Below are positions 8,672-16,939 of a stretch of 64,000 nucleotides of DNA, one piece after another. Source of the stretch: Roseibium litorale. Its GTDB lineage: Bacteria; Pseudomonadota; Alphaproteobacteria; Rhizobiales; Stappiaceae. Below the pieces are notes generated by a model. That model saw nothing but the letters and a program-made list of their open reading frames with translations. It made no database searches and had not been told where the DNA came from. The position numbers and the translations under genes are program-made. Within the stretch, counting starts at the first letter, position 1. Every line of letters starts with the position of its first letter. Where the stretch lies: NCBI RefSeq assembly GCF_014842915.1, contig NZ_JACYXI010000006.1, positions 208,197-272,196 on the forward strand, in the 5' to 3' direction.

Positions 8672-9322
8672 TCAATCCCTCACGCGCTCGAACAGGATGG
8701 GACCAGGTTCATGGGGCCGTTGGGCGGCGGCGGTGAGGTCCCACTTCACCGGAAAGCCACCGAACTGCAAGGTCTCCCCTTCGATCCAGGCCCTGTCGTA
8801 AAGGCGGGTCCCGGCCGCCGGAAAGGCGGTCACAGCACAGGTCTTGCCGGAGACATCCTGGGGCTGGTTGAGCTGCCATCCGGTCAGCCCGCAGCCCTTT
8901 TCCTCCGGCTGGGCATTGTAGAGGGCCACCACATCCGGAGCCTGCGGGGTCAGCGTCATAGTTCCCACATCCTGATCGGCCAGAAACTGCCCGGTCGCCT
9001 CCTGTGTCAGGGCCACATTGCCCTCATAGACCGCCTCAACCGTCGGATCGGCACAGTCGGACTTGGCATAGAGCTGCGCAACGGAATGAAGCGGCCCTTC
9101 GCCGGTGCGGGCCGTGTCTTCCGGAACGGACAGTGTCACAATCATGCCGTGCCGCCCGTTCTTTCCGATGGGCAGGCAGGCGGTTTGCCAGCGCCCCTCG
9201 AGGGCGGGCGCCCCGGCAGCGATCTGCGCCCACGCAGCCGTTCCGCCGCCGCAAACACTGGCGATAGCACTGGCGCAAACACCGGCGCGCATGACCGCTC
9301 CCATAAACACTGCCATTTTCAT
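8672..9322 (-). CDS. Exported protein of unknown function
   Basis: A 216-aa protein with a probable signal peptide (hydrophobic residues 3-30, cleavage after TAAWAQ). The mature part has several Cys and a beta-rich look, with phrases such as LEGRWQTACLPI and ECTL-free loops around WQLNQPQDVSGKTC. No domain is recognised with confidence; lipocalin-like or protease-inhibitor-like folds begin similarly (LEGRW) but this is weak. Coding is supported by an uninterrupted frame and a good leader. It converges on the GlxA gene and has no operon partner. Confidence 0.6.
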   Translation of the reverse strand: MKMAVFMGAVMRAGVCASAIASVCGGGTAAWAQIAAGAPALEGRWQTACLPIGKNGRHGMIVTLSVPEDTARTGEGPLHSVAQLYAKSDCADPTVEAVYEGNVALTQEATGQFLADQDVGTMTLTPQAPDVVALYNAQPEEKGCGLTGWQLNQPQDVSGKTCAVTAFPAAGTRLYDRAWIEGETLQFGGFPVKWDLTAAAQRPHEPGPILFERVRD

Positions 9323-9428
9323 CAGCCGGCAGACCTTCTACTCTGACGCGAAGTCTGCAACCTCGCCGGTCAAGCTGGCCAAAATCAGGCGCGCGCGCGG
9401 CTATTCAGGGCAAAAAGGAAACCGGGAC

Positions 9429-10046
9429 ATGGCACCAAAACATATAGTGGTCTTCGACTGCGAATGGCTGGCGGAAGCAAATTCCTACCAGCGGCTCTGG
9501 TGCTCGCCGGACGATCCAGACCCGATGGTCGTCCAGATCGGCGCGGTGAAGCTCTCGCTGGAGCCACCCTACCCTGTCCTCGACACCCTGCGCCTGCACA
9601 TCCTGCCCAAAGACAGAATGGGCCAGCCGGTGCCGCTTCCGGATTTTCTGATTGGCCTCACGGGAATAACGGAAGACACCTTGAAGCGGGAAGGATTGCC
9701 TCTTGATCAGGCGCTCACCGCGCTAGAGACCTTTGCAGATGGCGGCAGCTTCTGGTCCTGGGGCAAGGACGAGTTCTATCTCATGGCCATTTCGTGTTTC
9801 ATCGCAGGACTGGCTCCGCCCCTGCCCGCAACGCGCTTCTTCAACGCAGCAAGCCTGATGACCAAGGCCGGAATGCCGGAGGAAGACCGGGAGAGAACAC
9901 GCAGCTCCGGACTGACGCACTACTTCCAGCTGGACATACCGGAGCTTCCTGCGCACGACGGGTTGAATGATGCGCTTGGCATCGCCCTTTCCCTGCAGCA
10001 CCTGCTGCGCAATGAGCGCCTCAGGCTCGCGGATTTCTGCGCGTAA
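9429..10046 (+). CDS. DEDDh-type 3'-5' exonuclease family protein
   Basis: A 205-aa protein with the exonuclease (RNase T/DnaQ) core: Exo I as VVFDCEW near residues 6-12, a middle region with FLIGLTGITEDTL and WSWGKDEFYL, and Exo III as LPAHDGLNDALG with the His and Asp spaced as in DEDDh enzymes. It probably trims 3' ends of DNA or RNA. The start was set at ATG 9429, with AAAAGGAA 8 bases upstream; the open frame extends much further up over the opposite-strand gene but is not coding there. Confidence 0.82.
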   Translation: MAPKHIVVFDCEWLAEANSYQRLWCSPDDPDPMVVQIGAVKLSLEPPYPVLDTLRLHILPKDRMGQPVPLPDFLIGLTGITEDTLKREGLPLDQALTALETFADGGSFWSWGKDEFYLMAISCFIAGLAPPLPATRFFNAASLMTKAGMPEEDRERTRSSGLTHYFQLDIPELPAHDGLNDALGIALSLQHLLRNERLRLADFCA

Positions 10047-10203
10047 AAATTAATATCACTCAAATTTGTTAACTTTTAAGATCGCAGATTAAGGATTTCC
10101 GCGGGCAAAAGGTTAACAAGGTCTATAAGCTGGCATACCTATTGCGAGGGTCCAGGCAGGAACGGAGCCTCCGTGCCGATCTGGAACAGGCAAGGTCACC
10201 AGC

Positions 10204-10536
10204 GTGCAAGTTAACCCGGTCAGATACACAGCACGTCCCAATATGAGGCAGCGCCGTCCCTTTGAGGGGCAGCGGGACGAACCACGCGACGAGCAGGCCT
10301 TCAAGATCCCGCCCGTTCCGCTGGAGCCGCGTCTGGAAGAAGCCCATGACCGGATGATCGCCCGTTACCGTCCGAACTCGGCCTTTCTCGCCCACCTGAT
10401 CGCCACCCGCGACCATGACCCGCAAACGCGCACCAAGCGCCAGACAGAACCGGAAAACGGCATCCGCACCTATCGCGAAACCGCAGCCAGCCCCCGCAAG
10501 CGCGCCGCCGGATACGTTTTGTCCACGAGCCTCTGA
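10204..10536 (+). CDS. Small conserved-type hypothetical protein
   Basis: A 110-aa basic protein from a GTG start. The core EEAHDRMIARYRPNSAFLAH, followed by LIATRDH and an RTYRETA tail, resembles short uncharacterised proteins of Hyphomicrobiales that share a FLA.LIATR motif. No function is assigned. It has no signal peptide or membrane segment. It stands alone between an exonuclease gene and a repeat-bearing spacer. Confidence 0.55.
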   Translation: MQVNPVRYTARPNMRQRRPFEGQRDEPRDEQAFKIPPVPLEPRLEEAHDRMIARYRPNSAFLAHLIATRDHDPQTRTKRQTEPENGIRTYRETAASPRKRAAGYVLSTSL

Positions 10537-10540
10537 AGCT

Positions 10541-10588
10541 CGCCCCCTCACCCGGACCTCCGGCTGGCCTGCCCCCGAGAGGAGAGGT
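10541..10588. repeat. Intergenic palindromic repeat, type 1
   Basis: The segment starts CGCCCCCTCACCCGGACC, has a GGAC/TCCGG-type core, and ends in AGAGGAGAGGTGAAGG. It looks like a degenerate copy of the CCCCTCACCCGGCCTCCGG ... GGGAGAGG intergenic palindromes common in Rhizobiales genomes. It begins 4 bases after a stop codon. Confidence 0.55.
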
Positions 10589-10692
10589 GAAGGCTGAGCA
10601 AACGGAGGGGCTCACAATCTCTTCGGGACAGCATTCTCCCTTGCCGGCAGGCTTCAAAACGATACCGGCAGAGCAGCGGACATTCCCGCAAC

Positions 10693-10738
10693 GCCCGTCC
10701 TTCGAGACGCAGCTTGACGCTGTTCCTCAAAATGGGGT
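10693..10738. repeat. Intergenic palindromic repeat, type 2
   Basis: CCCGTCCTTCGAGACGC, a short inverted core, then GTTCCTCAAAATGGGG, resembles the dispersed rhizobial repeat of the form CCTTCGAGACGC ... CTCCTCAGGATGAGG. It is a degenerate copy by eye. Confidence 0.5.
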
Positions 10739-10809
10739 TATCGTGTTGAAACTGGACGGGAAGTTGTGACCTTCAAACCCGCCCTTCTGTCCAACTGAGC
10801 AGCCTCGCG

Positions 10810-11949
10810 GTGATCCGGCGTCTCGAAAGGTGGTGGCTTGGGCTTGTTGATCGACGGCATGCCGGATCCGGAAATTGGTCATCGTTCCATCGCGCCAGAT
10901 GGAGGTTGGAAATCATACCTCAAAGCACGTCATCCCCCGCCCCTTCCCGTCCCCTGATCTGGCGGCTTCTTGAAAGCTACTGCAAGGATCATGATCTGGC
11001 GTTGAATGCTGCCGATGCGCTGGGACATGCGGGCTGGATCGAGACCAGTCAGGGCCGCCGCAGCTTTTTTTCAGGCGCAAGCTTCGATCTCAATCCGCTC
11101 GGTGCAGCGCAGATTGCCAGGGACAAGGCCCATACGCTTGAGGTTCTCGCACGGGCCGGTTTGCCTGTCCCTGCCAGTCAGCTGCTTCACTCCGCAAGTG
11201 CCATCGCCGCGATGAGCCGGGTTCACGCCCTGTGCAGCGACATCCTGACCGGTCCGGACGAGGCGCTGAAGTTTGCGGAGCGCATTGGCTATCCGGTCTA
11301 TGTGAAGCCGAATGACGGACAGGAAGGGCACGACATTCACCGGGCCCTGGATCCGCAAGGCCTCACTGCCTGTTTCGATTCCCTGTTCTTTCATCACGAC
11401 AAGCTGCTGATCCAGGAAGAAATCAAGGGGCGCGACCTGCGTATCATCGTTCTGGATGGGGAAATCCTCTGCGCGCTGGAACGCCACCGGCCCTCCATCA
11501 CCGGAGACGGGCACTCGACAGTTGCCGAGCTTCTCAAGTCCCAGCCGGACAAGGTGCGGATGGATTCCCGGCTCTTTCACGAGCTGGCAGCCCAGAACCT
11601 GACCTATTGCGCAGTTCCGGAAGCGGGCACCACCGTCACCCTTCTCCCGGTCGCCAACCTATCGGCGGGGGGCAAGGGCGGTCTTCTGGAAGACACGCTG
11701 CCCCCTGTGCTCGCAGATGCCGCGATCGCTTGCGGCCAGAAGCTGGGTCTGCGCTACTACGGGCTGGACCTGCTGCTTGAGAGCGATGCTGCCTCCGAAA
11801 CCGCCTTCAAGATCCTAGAACTCAATGCCTCTCCCGGTCTGTCTCAGCTTCACAGGCAGGGCGGAGAGGCTGCGGGTCTGGCCTTGCAGATCTACACCAA
11901 GGTGTTCGATGCTTTGCGCCAGGATCTGGAAGGACCCCGGCGCAGCTGA
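10810..11949 (+). CDS. ATP-grasp ligase, cyanophycin synthetase-like domain
   Basis: Protein of 379 aa from a GTG start that is uncertain. Residues about 90-360 form an ATP-grasp fold: YPVYVKPNDGQEG carries the ATP-contacting Lys, LLIQEEIKGRDLRIIVLDGE is the central strand region, and ILELNASPGLSQL carries the Mg-binding Glu and Asn. The phrase RPSITGDGHSTVAELL is typical of the ATP-grasp halves of cyanophycin synthetase and GshF-type ligases. It should join a carboxylate to an amine with ATP; substrates are unknown. The Mur-ligase half of cyanophycin synthetase is absent. It converges on acuI with a 4-base gap. Confidence 0.75.
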   Translation: MIRRLERWWLGLVDRRHAGSGNWSSFHRARWRLEIIPQSTSSPAPSRPLIWRLLESYCKDHDLALNAADALGHAGWIETSQGRRSFFSGASFDLNPLGAAQIARDKAHTLEVLARAGLPVPASQLLHSASAIAAMSRVHALCSDILTGPDEALKFAERIGYPVYVKPNDGQEGHDIHRALDPQGLTACFDSLFFHHDKLLIQEEIKGRDLRIIVLDGEILCALERHRPSITGDGHSTVAELLKSQPDKVRMDSRLFHELAAQNLTYCAVPEAGTTVTLLPVANLSAGGKGGLLEDTLPPVLADAAIACGQKLGLRYYGLDLLLESDAASETAFKILELNASPGLSQLHRQGGEAAGLALQIYTKVFDALRQDLEGPRRS

Positions 11950-11953
11950 ACTG

Positions 11954-12946
11954 TCAGGCATTCACGTCGACGACGGCCCGTCCCTTGACCGCGCCTTTCA
12001 GGATCGCCGCGCCTAGCTCCGGCAGGTCGGACAGCGTGGCGGGTTGGATCATGGCTCTCAGCTTGTCGAGCGGCAGGTCTCGGGCAAGGCGGTTCCAGGC
12101 ACGGACACGGTTTTGGTAAGGCTGCATGACACTGTCGATGCCGAGAAGATTCACACCGCGCAGAAGAAACGGCACGACGGTGGCCGGAAGAGCAGCACCA
12201 CCCGCCAGACCAACCGCCGCCACGGACGCGCTGTGTTTCATCTGGCCCAGAACACGGGCCAGCATGGCCCCGCCCACCGCATCAACACATCCGGCCCAGG
12301 TCTCGCTCTCCAGCGGGCGCTTCACCGTTTCCGCCAGCTCTTCACGCGGTACGATGCGGCTTGCGCCAAGGCCGCGCAGATAGTCTTCCGTTTCCGGCCG
12401 GCCGGTGACGGCGGCAACCTCATACCCCAGATGCGCCAGGACCGCGGTTGCCACCGAACCGACGCCGCCTGCCGCGCCAGTGACCAGAACCGGGCCCTTT
12501 TCCGGCTTCAAACCGTGATCCTCGAGCGCCATGATGGCCAGCATGGCGGTGAAGCCTGCTGTTCCGATGGCCATCGCGTCCTGCGTGGTGAGCCCTTCCG
12601 GCAAGGGCACAAGCCAGTCGGCCTTCACCCGCGCCTTTTGCGCGTAGCCGCCCCACCAGACCTCGCCGACCCGCCAGCCGGTCAGAACCACCTTGTCGCC
12701 CGGCTTGTAGCGCTCATCCGTGGAGGTCTCGACCCTCCCGGCAAAATCAATCCCCGGAACATGCGGATAGGTGCGGACCAGCCCGCCCCCTGGTCCAATG
12801 CACAGACCATCCTTGTAATTGAGCGTCGAATATTCAACAGCAACGGTGACGTCGCCGTCCGGGAGCAGGCTTTCCTCCAGCGTCTGCACAGAGGCTTTCG
12901 TGCTGCCGTCATCGGCCTTCTCAACAACCAGCGCCTTGAATGTCAT
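11954..12946 (-). CDS. acuI: Acryloyl-CoA reductase (AcuI/YhdH family)
   Basis: A 330-aa medium-chain reductase. Visible are the N-terminal GroES-like domain (NYKDGLCIGPGG, then VPGIDFAGRV), the nucleotide-binding loop VTGAAGGVGSVATAVLAHLG, and the end signature LSDLPELGAAILKGAVKGR. AcuI reduces acryloyl-CoA to propionyl-CoA with NADPH, detoxifying acrylate made in DMSP or 3-hydroxypropionate metabolism. The start was moved to ATG 12946, where the conserved MTFKALVV begins behind GGAGGA. No DMSP lyase or demethylase gene lies in the window, so the physiological link is inferred from the family. Confidence 0.88.
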   Translation of the reverse strand: MTFKALVVEKADDGSTKASVQTLEESLLPDGDVTVAVEYSTLNYKDGLCIGPGGGLVRTYPHVPGIDFAGRVETSTDERYKPGDKVVLTGWRVGEVWWGGYAQKARVKADWLVPLPEGLTTQDAMAIGTAGFTAMLAIMALEDHGLKPEKGPVLVTGAAGGVGSVATAVLAHLGYEVAAVTGRPETEDYLRGLGASRIVPREELAETVKRPLESETWAGCVDAVGGAMLARVLGQMKHSASVAAVGLAGGAALPATVVPFLLRGVNLLGIDSVMQPYQNRVRAWNRLARDLPLDKLRAMIQPATLSDLPELGAAILKGAVKGRAVVDVNA

Positions 12947-13072
12947 AAATTCCTCCGGATTGTTCAGCATTTCCGCCGATCGTAACAAGTCCGGTGGCAA
13001 GCACCAGTCTACAAAAGCCTGACAAGGTTCCGGCATCGCCGGAGGCCGCACCGGAGGCCTGAGACGCTGGAG

Positions 13073-13795
13073 CTAAGCGGTTCCCAGCGCATGACGCAGA
13101 GAGCTGGCAATGTGACGGCCCAGCGCCTCCTGGGCATTCGGCACATCTCCCGCAAGCAAAGGCTCCAGAAAGGCGATGTGCTCGCCAATCACGCGCTGCG
13201 CATTTTGCTGCGTGACCCGGATACGCGTCTGAACCGTCATGCGGATCTTGATCGCATTGACCCGGTAGACATTGGCCATAAGCTGATTGCCCGTGGCATG
13301 GATGATTTCAGAGTGAATGTCCCAATCCCGGTACTGGAGATCCTGAGGCAGACTGTCTGCAGCTTCTCCATTCTCAATCTGCTGCCTCGCGCATAAATGC
13401 CAATCCAGCCAGTCCGCGATCTGCTTGCGCTCGACATGCCGGACCACATCGGGCACAGCCGCCGTCTCAAGGATCAAACGCATCTGATAGGCATCCCGGA
13501 TAAAGCTCACATCGAGGCTCGGGACCATCAATCCACGCTGCGGCAGTGTGACCAGCAAGCCCTCGGCCTCGAACCGCGGGATCGCCTCGCGGACGGCACC
13601 GAGCGTCGTTCCGGTCATCTCAACCAGCTCGCGCTGGGAAATGATCTGTCCGGGCAGCAAGGTTCCCGCATTGAGCAGAGCTTCGATCCGCCCATAGGCC
13701 ACTTGTCTCAGCGAGATGTCCGCACCGCTTCCGCTGCGCCCTTTCCGATTGACACCCTGCTCCACTTCCGCTTCGCCAGACATATCCGATTCCAT
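13073..13795 (-). CDS. GntR family regulator, FCD subfamily
   Basis: Protein of 240 aa. An N-terminal winged helix (RQVAYGRIEALLNAGTLLPG, then SQRELVEMTGTTLGAVREAI) is followed by an all-helical FCD effector domain with the metal-binding His residues expected near IHSEIIHATGN and IGEHIAFLEPLL. It is divergent from the dctPQM-aldolase operon and a 16-bp perfect palindrome lies just upstream of its start, so it most likely represses that operon and itself. A second ATG four codons in is also possible. Confidence 0.9.
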   Translation of the reverse strand: MESDMSGEAEVEQGVNRKGRSGSGADISLRQVAYGRIEALLNAGTLLPGQIISQRELVEMTGTTLGAVREAIPRFEAEGLLVTLPQRGLMVPSLDVSFIRDAYQMRLILETAAVPDVVRHVERKQIADWLDWHLCARQQIENGEAADSLPQDLQYRDWDIHSEIIHATGNQLMANVYRVNAIKIRMTVQTRIRVTQQNAQRVIGEHIAFLEPLLAGDVPNAQEALGRHIASSLRHALGTA

Positions 13796-13814
13796 CGACC
13801 TGTTGATAACAGCA

Positions 13815-13830
13815 AACTAACATGTTAGTT
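13815..13830. promoter_or_regulatory. Palindromic operator candidate for the GntR regulator
   Basis: AACTAACATGTTAGTT is a perfect 16-bp palindrome in the divergent spacer between the GntR gene and dctP. Size and symmetry fit a dimeric FCD-GntR regulator. Confidence 0.7.
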
Positions 13831-13953
13831 AGGATCTTGTAAGCGCGAAAGTCATCATCAAAGATGTCTTCGTGACCGGTAGAGCCGGAACGCCATGCGG
13901 GCGGACGCTGGAGGAGCATCCCACCGCCAAGGCAACTCTTGGGAGGAGATGAC

Positions 13954-14961
13954 ATGACCATGAAAATGACCCGCCGCGCGTTTTCGGCGGCAGTAGGAGC
14001 TCTGGCGCTGGCAGGAACGAGCCTTGGCGCCTTCGCGCAGGACAAGATCACGCTGCGCCTGTCCACCCCCGCCTCGGAAACCGATCAACGGTCCGTTTCG
14101 CTGGCAAATGTCTTCGGCCCTGCCGTCGCCGGTTTCGCTGCCTATGAGCCGCATTACAACGCGTCACTTGTCGCCCAGGGCTCAGAGCTTGAAAGCATCG
14201 CTTCCGGCGACCTGGAAATGTCGATCACATCGGCTCAGGAACTTGCGACTTTCTTCCCCGAATTCTCGATCTTCGCCACGGGCTATGTCCATCAGAACGC
14301 CGAGCATCAGGTCCGGGTCTTCAACGATCCGCTGATGGAACCGTTCAAGCAGAAGGTCGAGGATGAGCTTGGCGTCAAACTTCTGGCCGTCATGTATCTG
14401 GGACGGCGCCACGTCAACCTGCGCTTCCCGCGCTCGGAAAAGAACGTCATGACCCCTGCGGACCTGGCGGGCGTGAACCTGCGCATGCCGGGCAGTGACG
14501 CGTGGCAGTTCCTGGGCAAGGCCCTTGGCGCGAACCCCACCCCGATGGCCTTCACGGAAATCTACACCGCCTTGCAAACCGGCTCGGTCGATGGCCAGGA
14601 CAACCCGCTGCCGACCGTGGTGGACGCCAAGTTCTACGAAGTCACCAAGCAGATCAGCCTGACCTCGCATCTGGTCGACTTGAACTACATCGCTTTTTCC
14701 AAGGCGGTCTGGGACAAGCTGACGCCCGAACAGCAGGCAACGGTTCAGAAAGCGGCTGAAGATGCGGCGGAGAGCGGCCGCCAGGCCCAGCTGAAGAAGG
14801 AAGAGGACCTGGTTGCCTTCCTGAAGGACAAGGGGCTGGATGTTTATGAGCCGGACCTCAAGGCCTTCCGCGAGCATGTGCAAGCCCAGTATGTCGGCTC
14901 CAGCTTCGCCGAAGCATGGCCGGAAGGCGTGCTGGAGAAGATCAACGCGCTCGGCAACTAA
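13954..14961 (+). CDS. dctP: TRAP transporter substrate-binding protein DctP
   Basis: A 335-aa periplasmic binding protein. The leader MTRRAFSAAVGALALAG with the twin arginine followed by AFA suggests Tat export, with cleavage near GAFAQ. Family features include the central arginine region VNLRFPRSEK, the helix LRMPGSDAWQFLGKALGANP, and GSVDGQDNPLPTV. It binds an organic acid in the periplasm and delivers it to DctQM. The start ATG 13954 has GGGAGGAG 5 bases upstream; an earlier in-frame TTG is unlikely. It is the first gene of a dctPQM-aldolase operon. The substrate is not evident. Confidence 0.93.
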   Translation: MTMKMTRRAFSAAVGALALAGTSLGAFAQDKITLRLSTPASETDQRSVSLANVFGPAVAGFAAYEPHYNASLVAQGSELESIASGDLEMSITSAQELATFFPEFSIFATGYVHQNAEHQVRVFNDPLMEPFKQKVEDELGVKLLAVMYLGRRHVNLRFPRSEKNVMTPADLAGVNLRMPGSDAWQFLGKALGANPTPMAFTEIYTALQTGSVDGQDNPLPTVVDAKFYEVTKQISLTSHLVDLNYIAFSKAVWDKLTPEQQATVQKAAEDAAESGRQAQLKKEEDLVAFLKDKGLDVYEPDLKAFREHVQAQYVGSSFAEAWPEGVLEKINALGN

Positions 14962-14976
14962 CCGGTGAGATGAGCT

Positions 14977-14999
14977 GAGGGGCGGCTTGCCCGCCCCTC
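14977..14999 (+). terminator. Intercistronic hairpin after dctP
   Basis: A 9-bp GC-rich stem (GAGGGGCGG with CCGCCCCTC) and a 5-base loop sit between dctP and dctQ. There is no T tract, so it probably protects the dctP message end or lowers read-through and gives excess binding protein. Confidence 0.6.
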
Positions 15000-15039
15000 C
15001 CATATCCTGCCGTGATGGCACCCAGCCGGAGGGCCGGTC

Positions 15040-15603
15040 TTGAACCGCATCAGCAAACCCTTGTTGAAGTTCGCCGAAGCTGTGGCCGCCTTCATGATGG
15101 CCGCCATGTTCGCGACCTTCATCCTTCAGGTGATGATCCGCTACACGGCGCGTATCGGCTGGGTGGCGGAGACATTTCCATGGCTCGAGCCGTCAAATTT
15201 TGGCTGGACGCTGGAGTTCTGCCTGGCGCTCTGGCTCTGGCTGGTGTTCTGGGGCAACTCCTTCGTGGTCCGGGACCAGGATCACGTCTCCTTTGACATT
15301 CTCTATTTCGCCGTATCCGGCAAGGTGCGCCGCGGTTTCATCATCGTGACCGGTCTGGCCATCGCCATCGGCCTCCTGCTCTCGATTGATCCGACCTGGG
15401 ACCGGTTCAAGATCCTGCGCCTGAAAAAGACAGCCACGCTGTCGGACCTCTTCGGGGACTGGATCCGGATGCGGGATATCTACGCCATTTACATTCTGTT
15501 CCTGATCACGGTTCCGGCCCGTTATCTCTGGCTGGTCTGGCAGGCCTTCCGCAGCAGCATGCGCGCGCGCCAACATACGAGCGAAGGACGGCTGGACGAA
15601 TGA
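15040..15603 (+). CDS. dctQ: TRAP transporter small permease DctQ
   Basis: A 187-aa membrane protein with four helices and the DctQ landmark FCLALWLWLVFWGNSFVVRD around helix two, then DHVSFDILY. It forms the small subunit that links DctP to the DctM channel. It begins at TTG 15040 behind CGGAGGG; no ATG gives a full-length product. Its stop overlaps the dctM start by 4 bases. Confidence 0.9.
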   Translation: MNRISKPLLKFAEAVAAFMMAAMFATFILQVMIRYTARIGWVAETFPWLEPSNFGWTLEFCLALWLWLVFWGNSFVVRDQDHVSFDILYFAVSGKVRRGFIIVTGLAIAIGLLLSIDPTWDRFKILRLKKTATLSDLFGDWIRMRDIYAIYILFLITVPARYLWLVWQAFRSSMRARQHTSEGRLDE

Positions 15604-16895
15604 GCCTCGCATTTCTTCTCTGCCTGCTGGCGCTGTTCGCAATCGCGGCCATGGGCGCTCCCATTGCCTATGCCATCATCGTTGGCGCCTTCGTCTATCT
15701 GGCCGCAAGCGGGCAGAGTATCGGCGTTGCCGGCAAAGTGCTGGTGGACGGGCTCTACCAGAGCTTCATTCTGCTGGCGGTGCCGCTGTTCATCGTTGCC
15801 GCAAACATCATGAACGCGGGAACGATCTCCGACCGGCTGCTGCGCTTCTGCGTCGCAATGGTCGGCAGGTTCCGCGGCGGCCTAGGCCATGTGAACGTCC
15901 TGGCCTCCCTGGTCTTTTCCGGCATGTCCGGATCCGCGGTGGCCGATGCTGCCGGTATCGGCAAGATCATCATCGAAATGATGACCAAATCGGGCCATTA
16001 CACCCGCGGTTATGCGGCGGCCATCACAGCCGCCTCGGCCACCATCGGCCCGATCATCCCGCCCTCGATCCCGATGGTGCTCTATGCGCTGGTGTCGAAC
16101 GCTTCCATCGGCTTCCTGTTTCTGGGCGGCATTCTGCCCGGCCTCATGATCGGGCTGGTCCTGATGCTTCTGAACGGCTGGATTTCCCATCGCCGCAACT
16201 TCGCGCTTGAAGAGCCGGTCGCCCTTGCCGAGATCCCGAAACTGACGGTCGAGGCCTTTCCGGCCCTGCTGATGCCAGCGATCCTGCTCTACGGCATCTA
16301 TGGCGGCGTCACGACACCGACAGAAGCGGCTGCCGTTGCCGCGCTGTATGCGCTGATCCTTTCCGCCGTGTTTTACCGGGCCCTGAAGTTCTCAACGTTC
16401 TATTCGATCCTGGTCTCCAGCGCCCGGTCGTCGGCCTCCGTCGGCATCGTGATCGGCGGCGCGCTGATCTTGAACTACATCGTGGCCTCGGAGAACATTC
16501 CCAATCTGGTCGCTCAGGCGCTCGTCGGGCTGGATGTCTCGCCGCTGACCTTCTTGCTTAGTGTCAATGTGCTGATCCTGCTCCTGGGCTGCGTTCTGGA
16601 TGCCACCACCATCATCCTGGTGATCATCCCGCTGTTCCTGCCCGCCTGCCGGGAACTGGGCATCGATCTGGTGCATTTTGGCGTGGTGGCCGTGGTCAAT
16701 TGCATGATTGGCCTGATCACGCCGCCCTACGGCATCCTGCTTTTCGTCATCAACGCGGTCACCGGCATTCCCCTTGCCGAGATCATCCGGGAAATCTGGC
16801 TGTTTCTCGGCGTGCTGGTGTTCGCCCTCCTGCTGCTGATCTTCTTCCCCGGGATCACCCTGTTTCTCCCGCAGCTGTTCGGATACGCCGGCTAA
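15600..16895 (+). CDS. dctM: TRAP transporter large permease DctM
   Basis: A 431-aa, 12-helix inner-membrane protein of the DctM type. Landmarks are FSGMSGSAVADAAGIGKIII, then TIGPIIPPSIPMVLYA, and the late LLGCVLDATTIILVIIPLFL. It uses the sodium gradient to move the substrate delivered by DctP. The ATGA overlap with dctQ shows translational coupling. The length is normal. Confidence 0.95.
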   Translation: MSLAFLLCLLALFAIAAMGAPIAYAIIVGAFVYLAASGQSIGVAGKVLVDGLYQSFILLAVPLFIVAANIMNAGTISDRLLRFCVAMVGRFRGGLGHVNVLASLVFSGMSGSAVADAAGIGKIIIEMMTKSGHYTRGYAAAITAASATIGPIIPPSIPMVLYALVSNASIGFLFLGGILPGLMIGLVLMLLNGWISHRRNFALEEPVALAEIPKLTVEAFPALLMPAILLYGIYGGVTTPTEAAAVAALYALILSAVFYRALKFSTFYSILVSSARSSASVGIVIGGALILNYIVASENIPNLVAQALVGLDVSPLTFLLSVNVLILLLGCVLDATTIILVIIPLFLPACRELGIDLVHFGVVAVVNCMIGLITPPYGILLFVINAVTGIPLAEIIREIWLFLGVLVFALLLLIFFPGITLFLPQLFGYAG

Positions 16896-16939
16896 AGATG
16901 ACCGGCCCTGCCTCTGCCCCTTCAAGGACTGACTTAAAA

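Noticed and set aside
10587..10769. 60-codon frame in the spacer after the small hypothetical gene
   Set aside because: It overlaps two dispersed-repeat-like segments and has no ribosome site or similarity.
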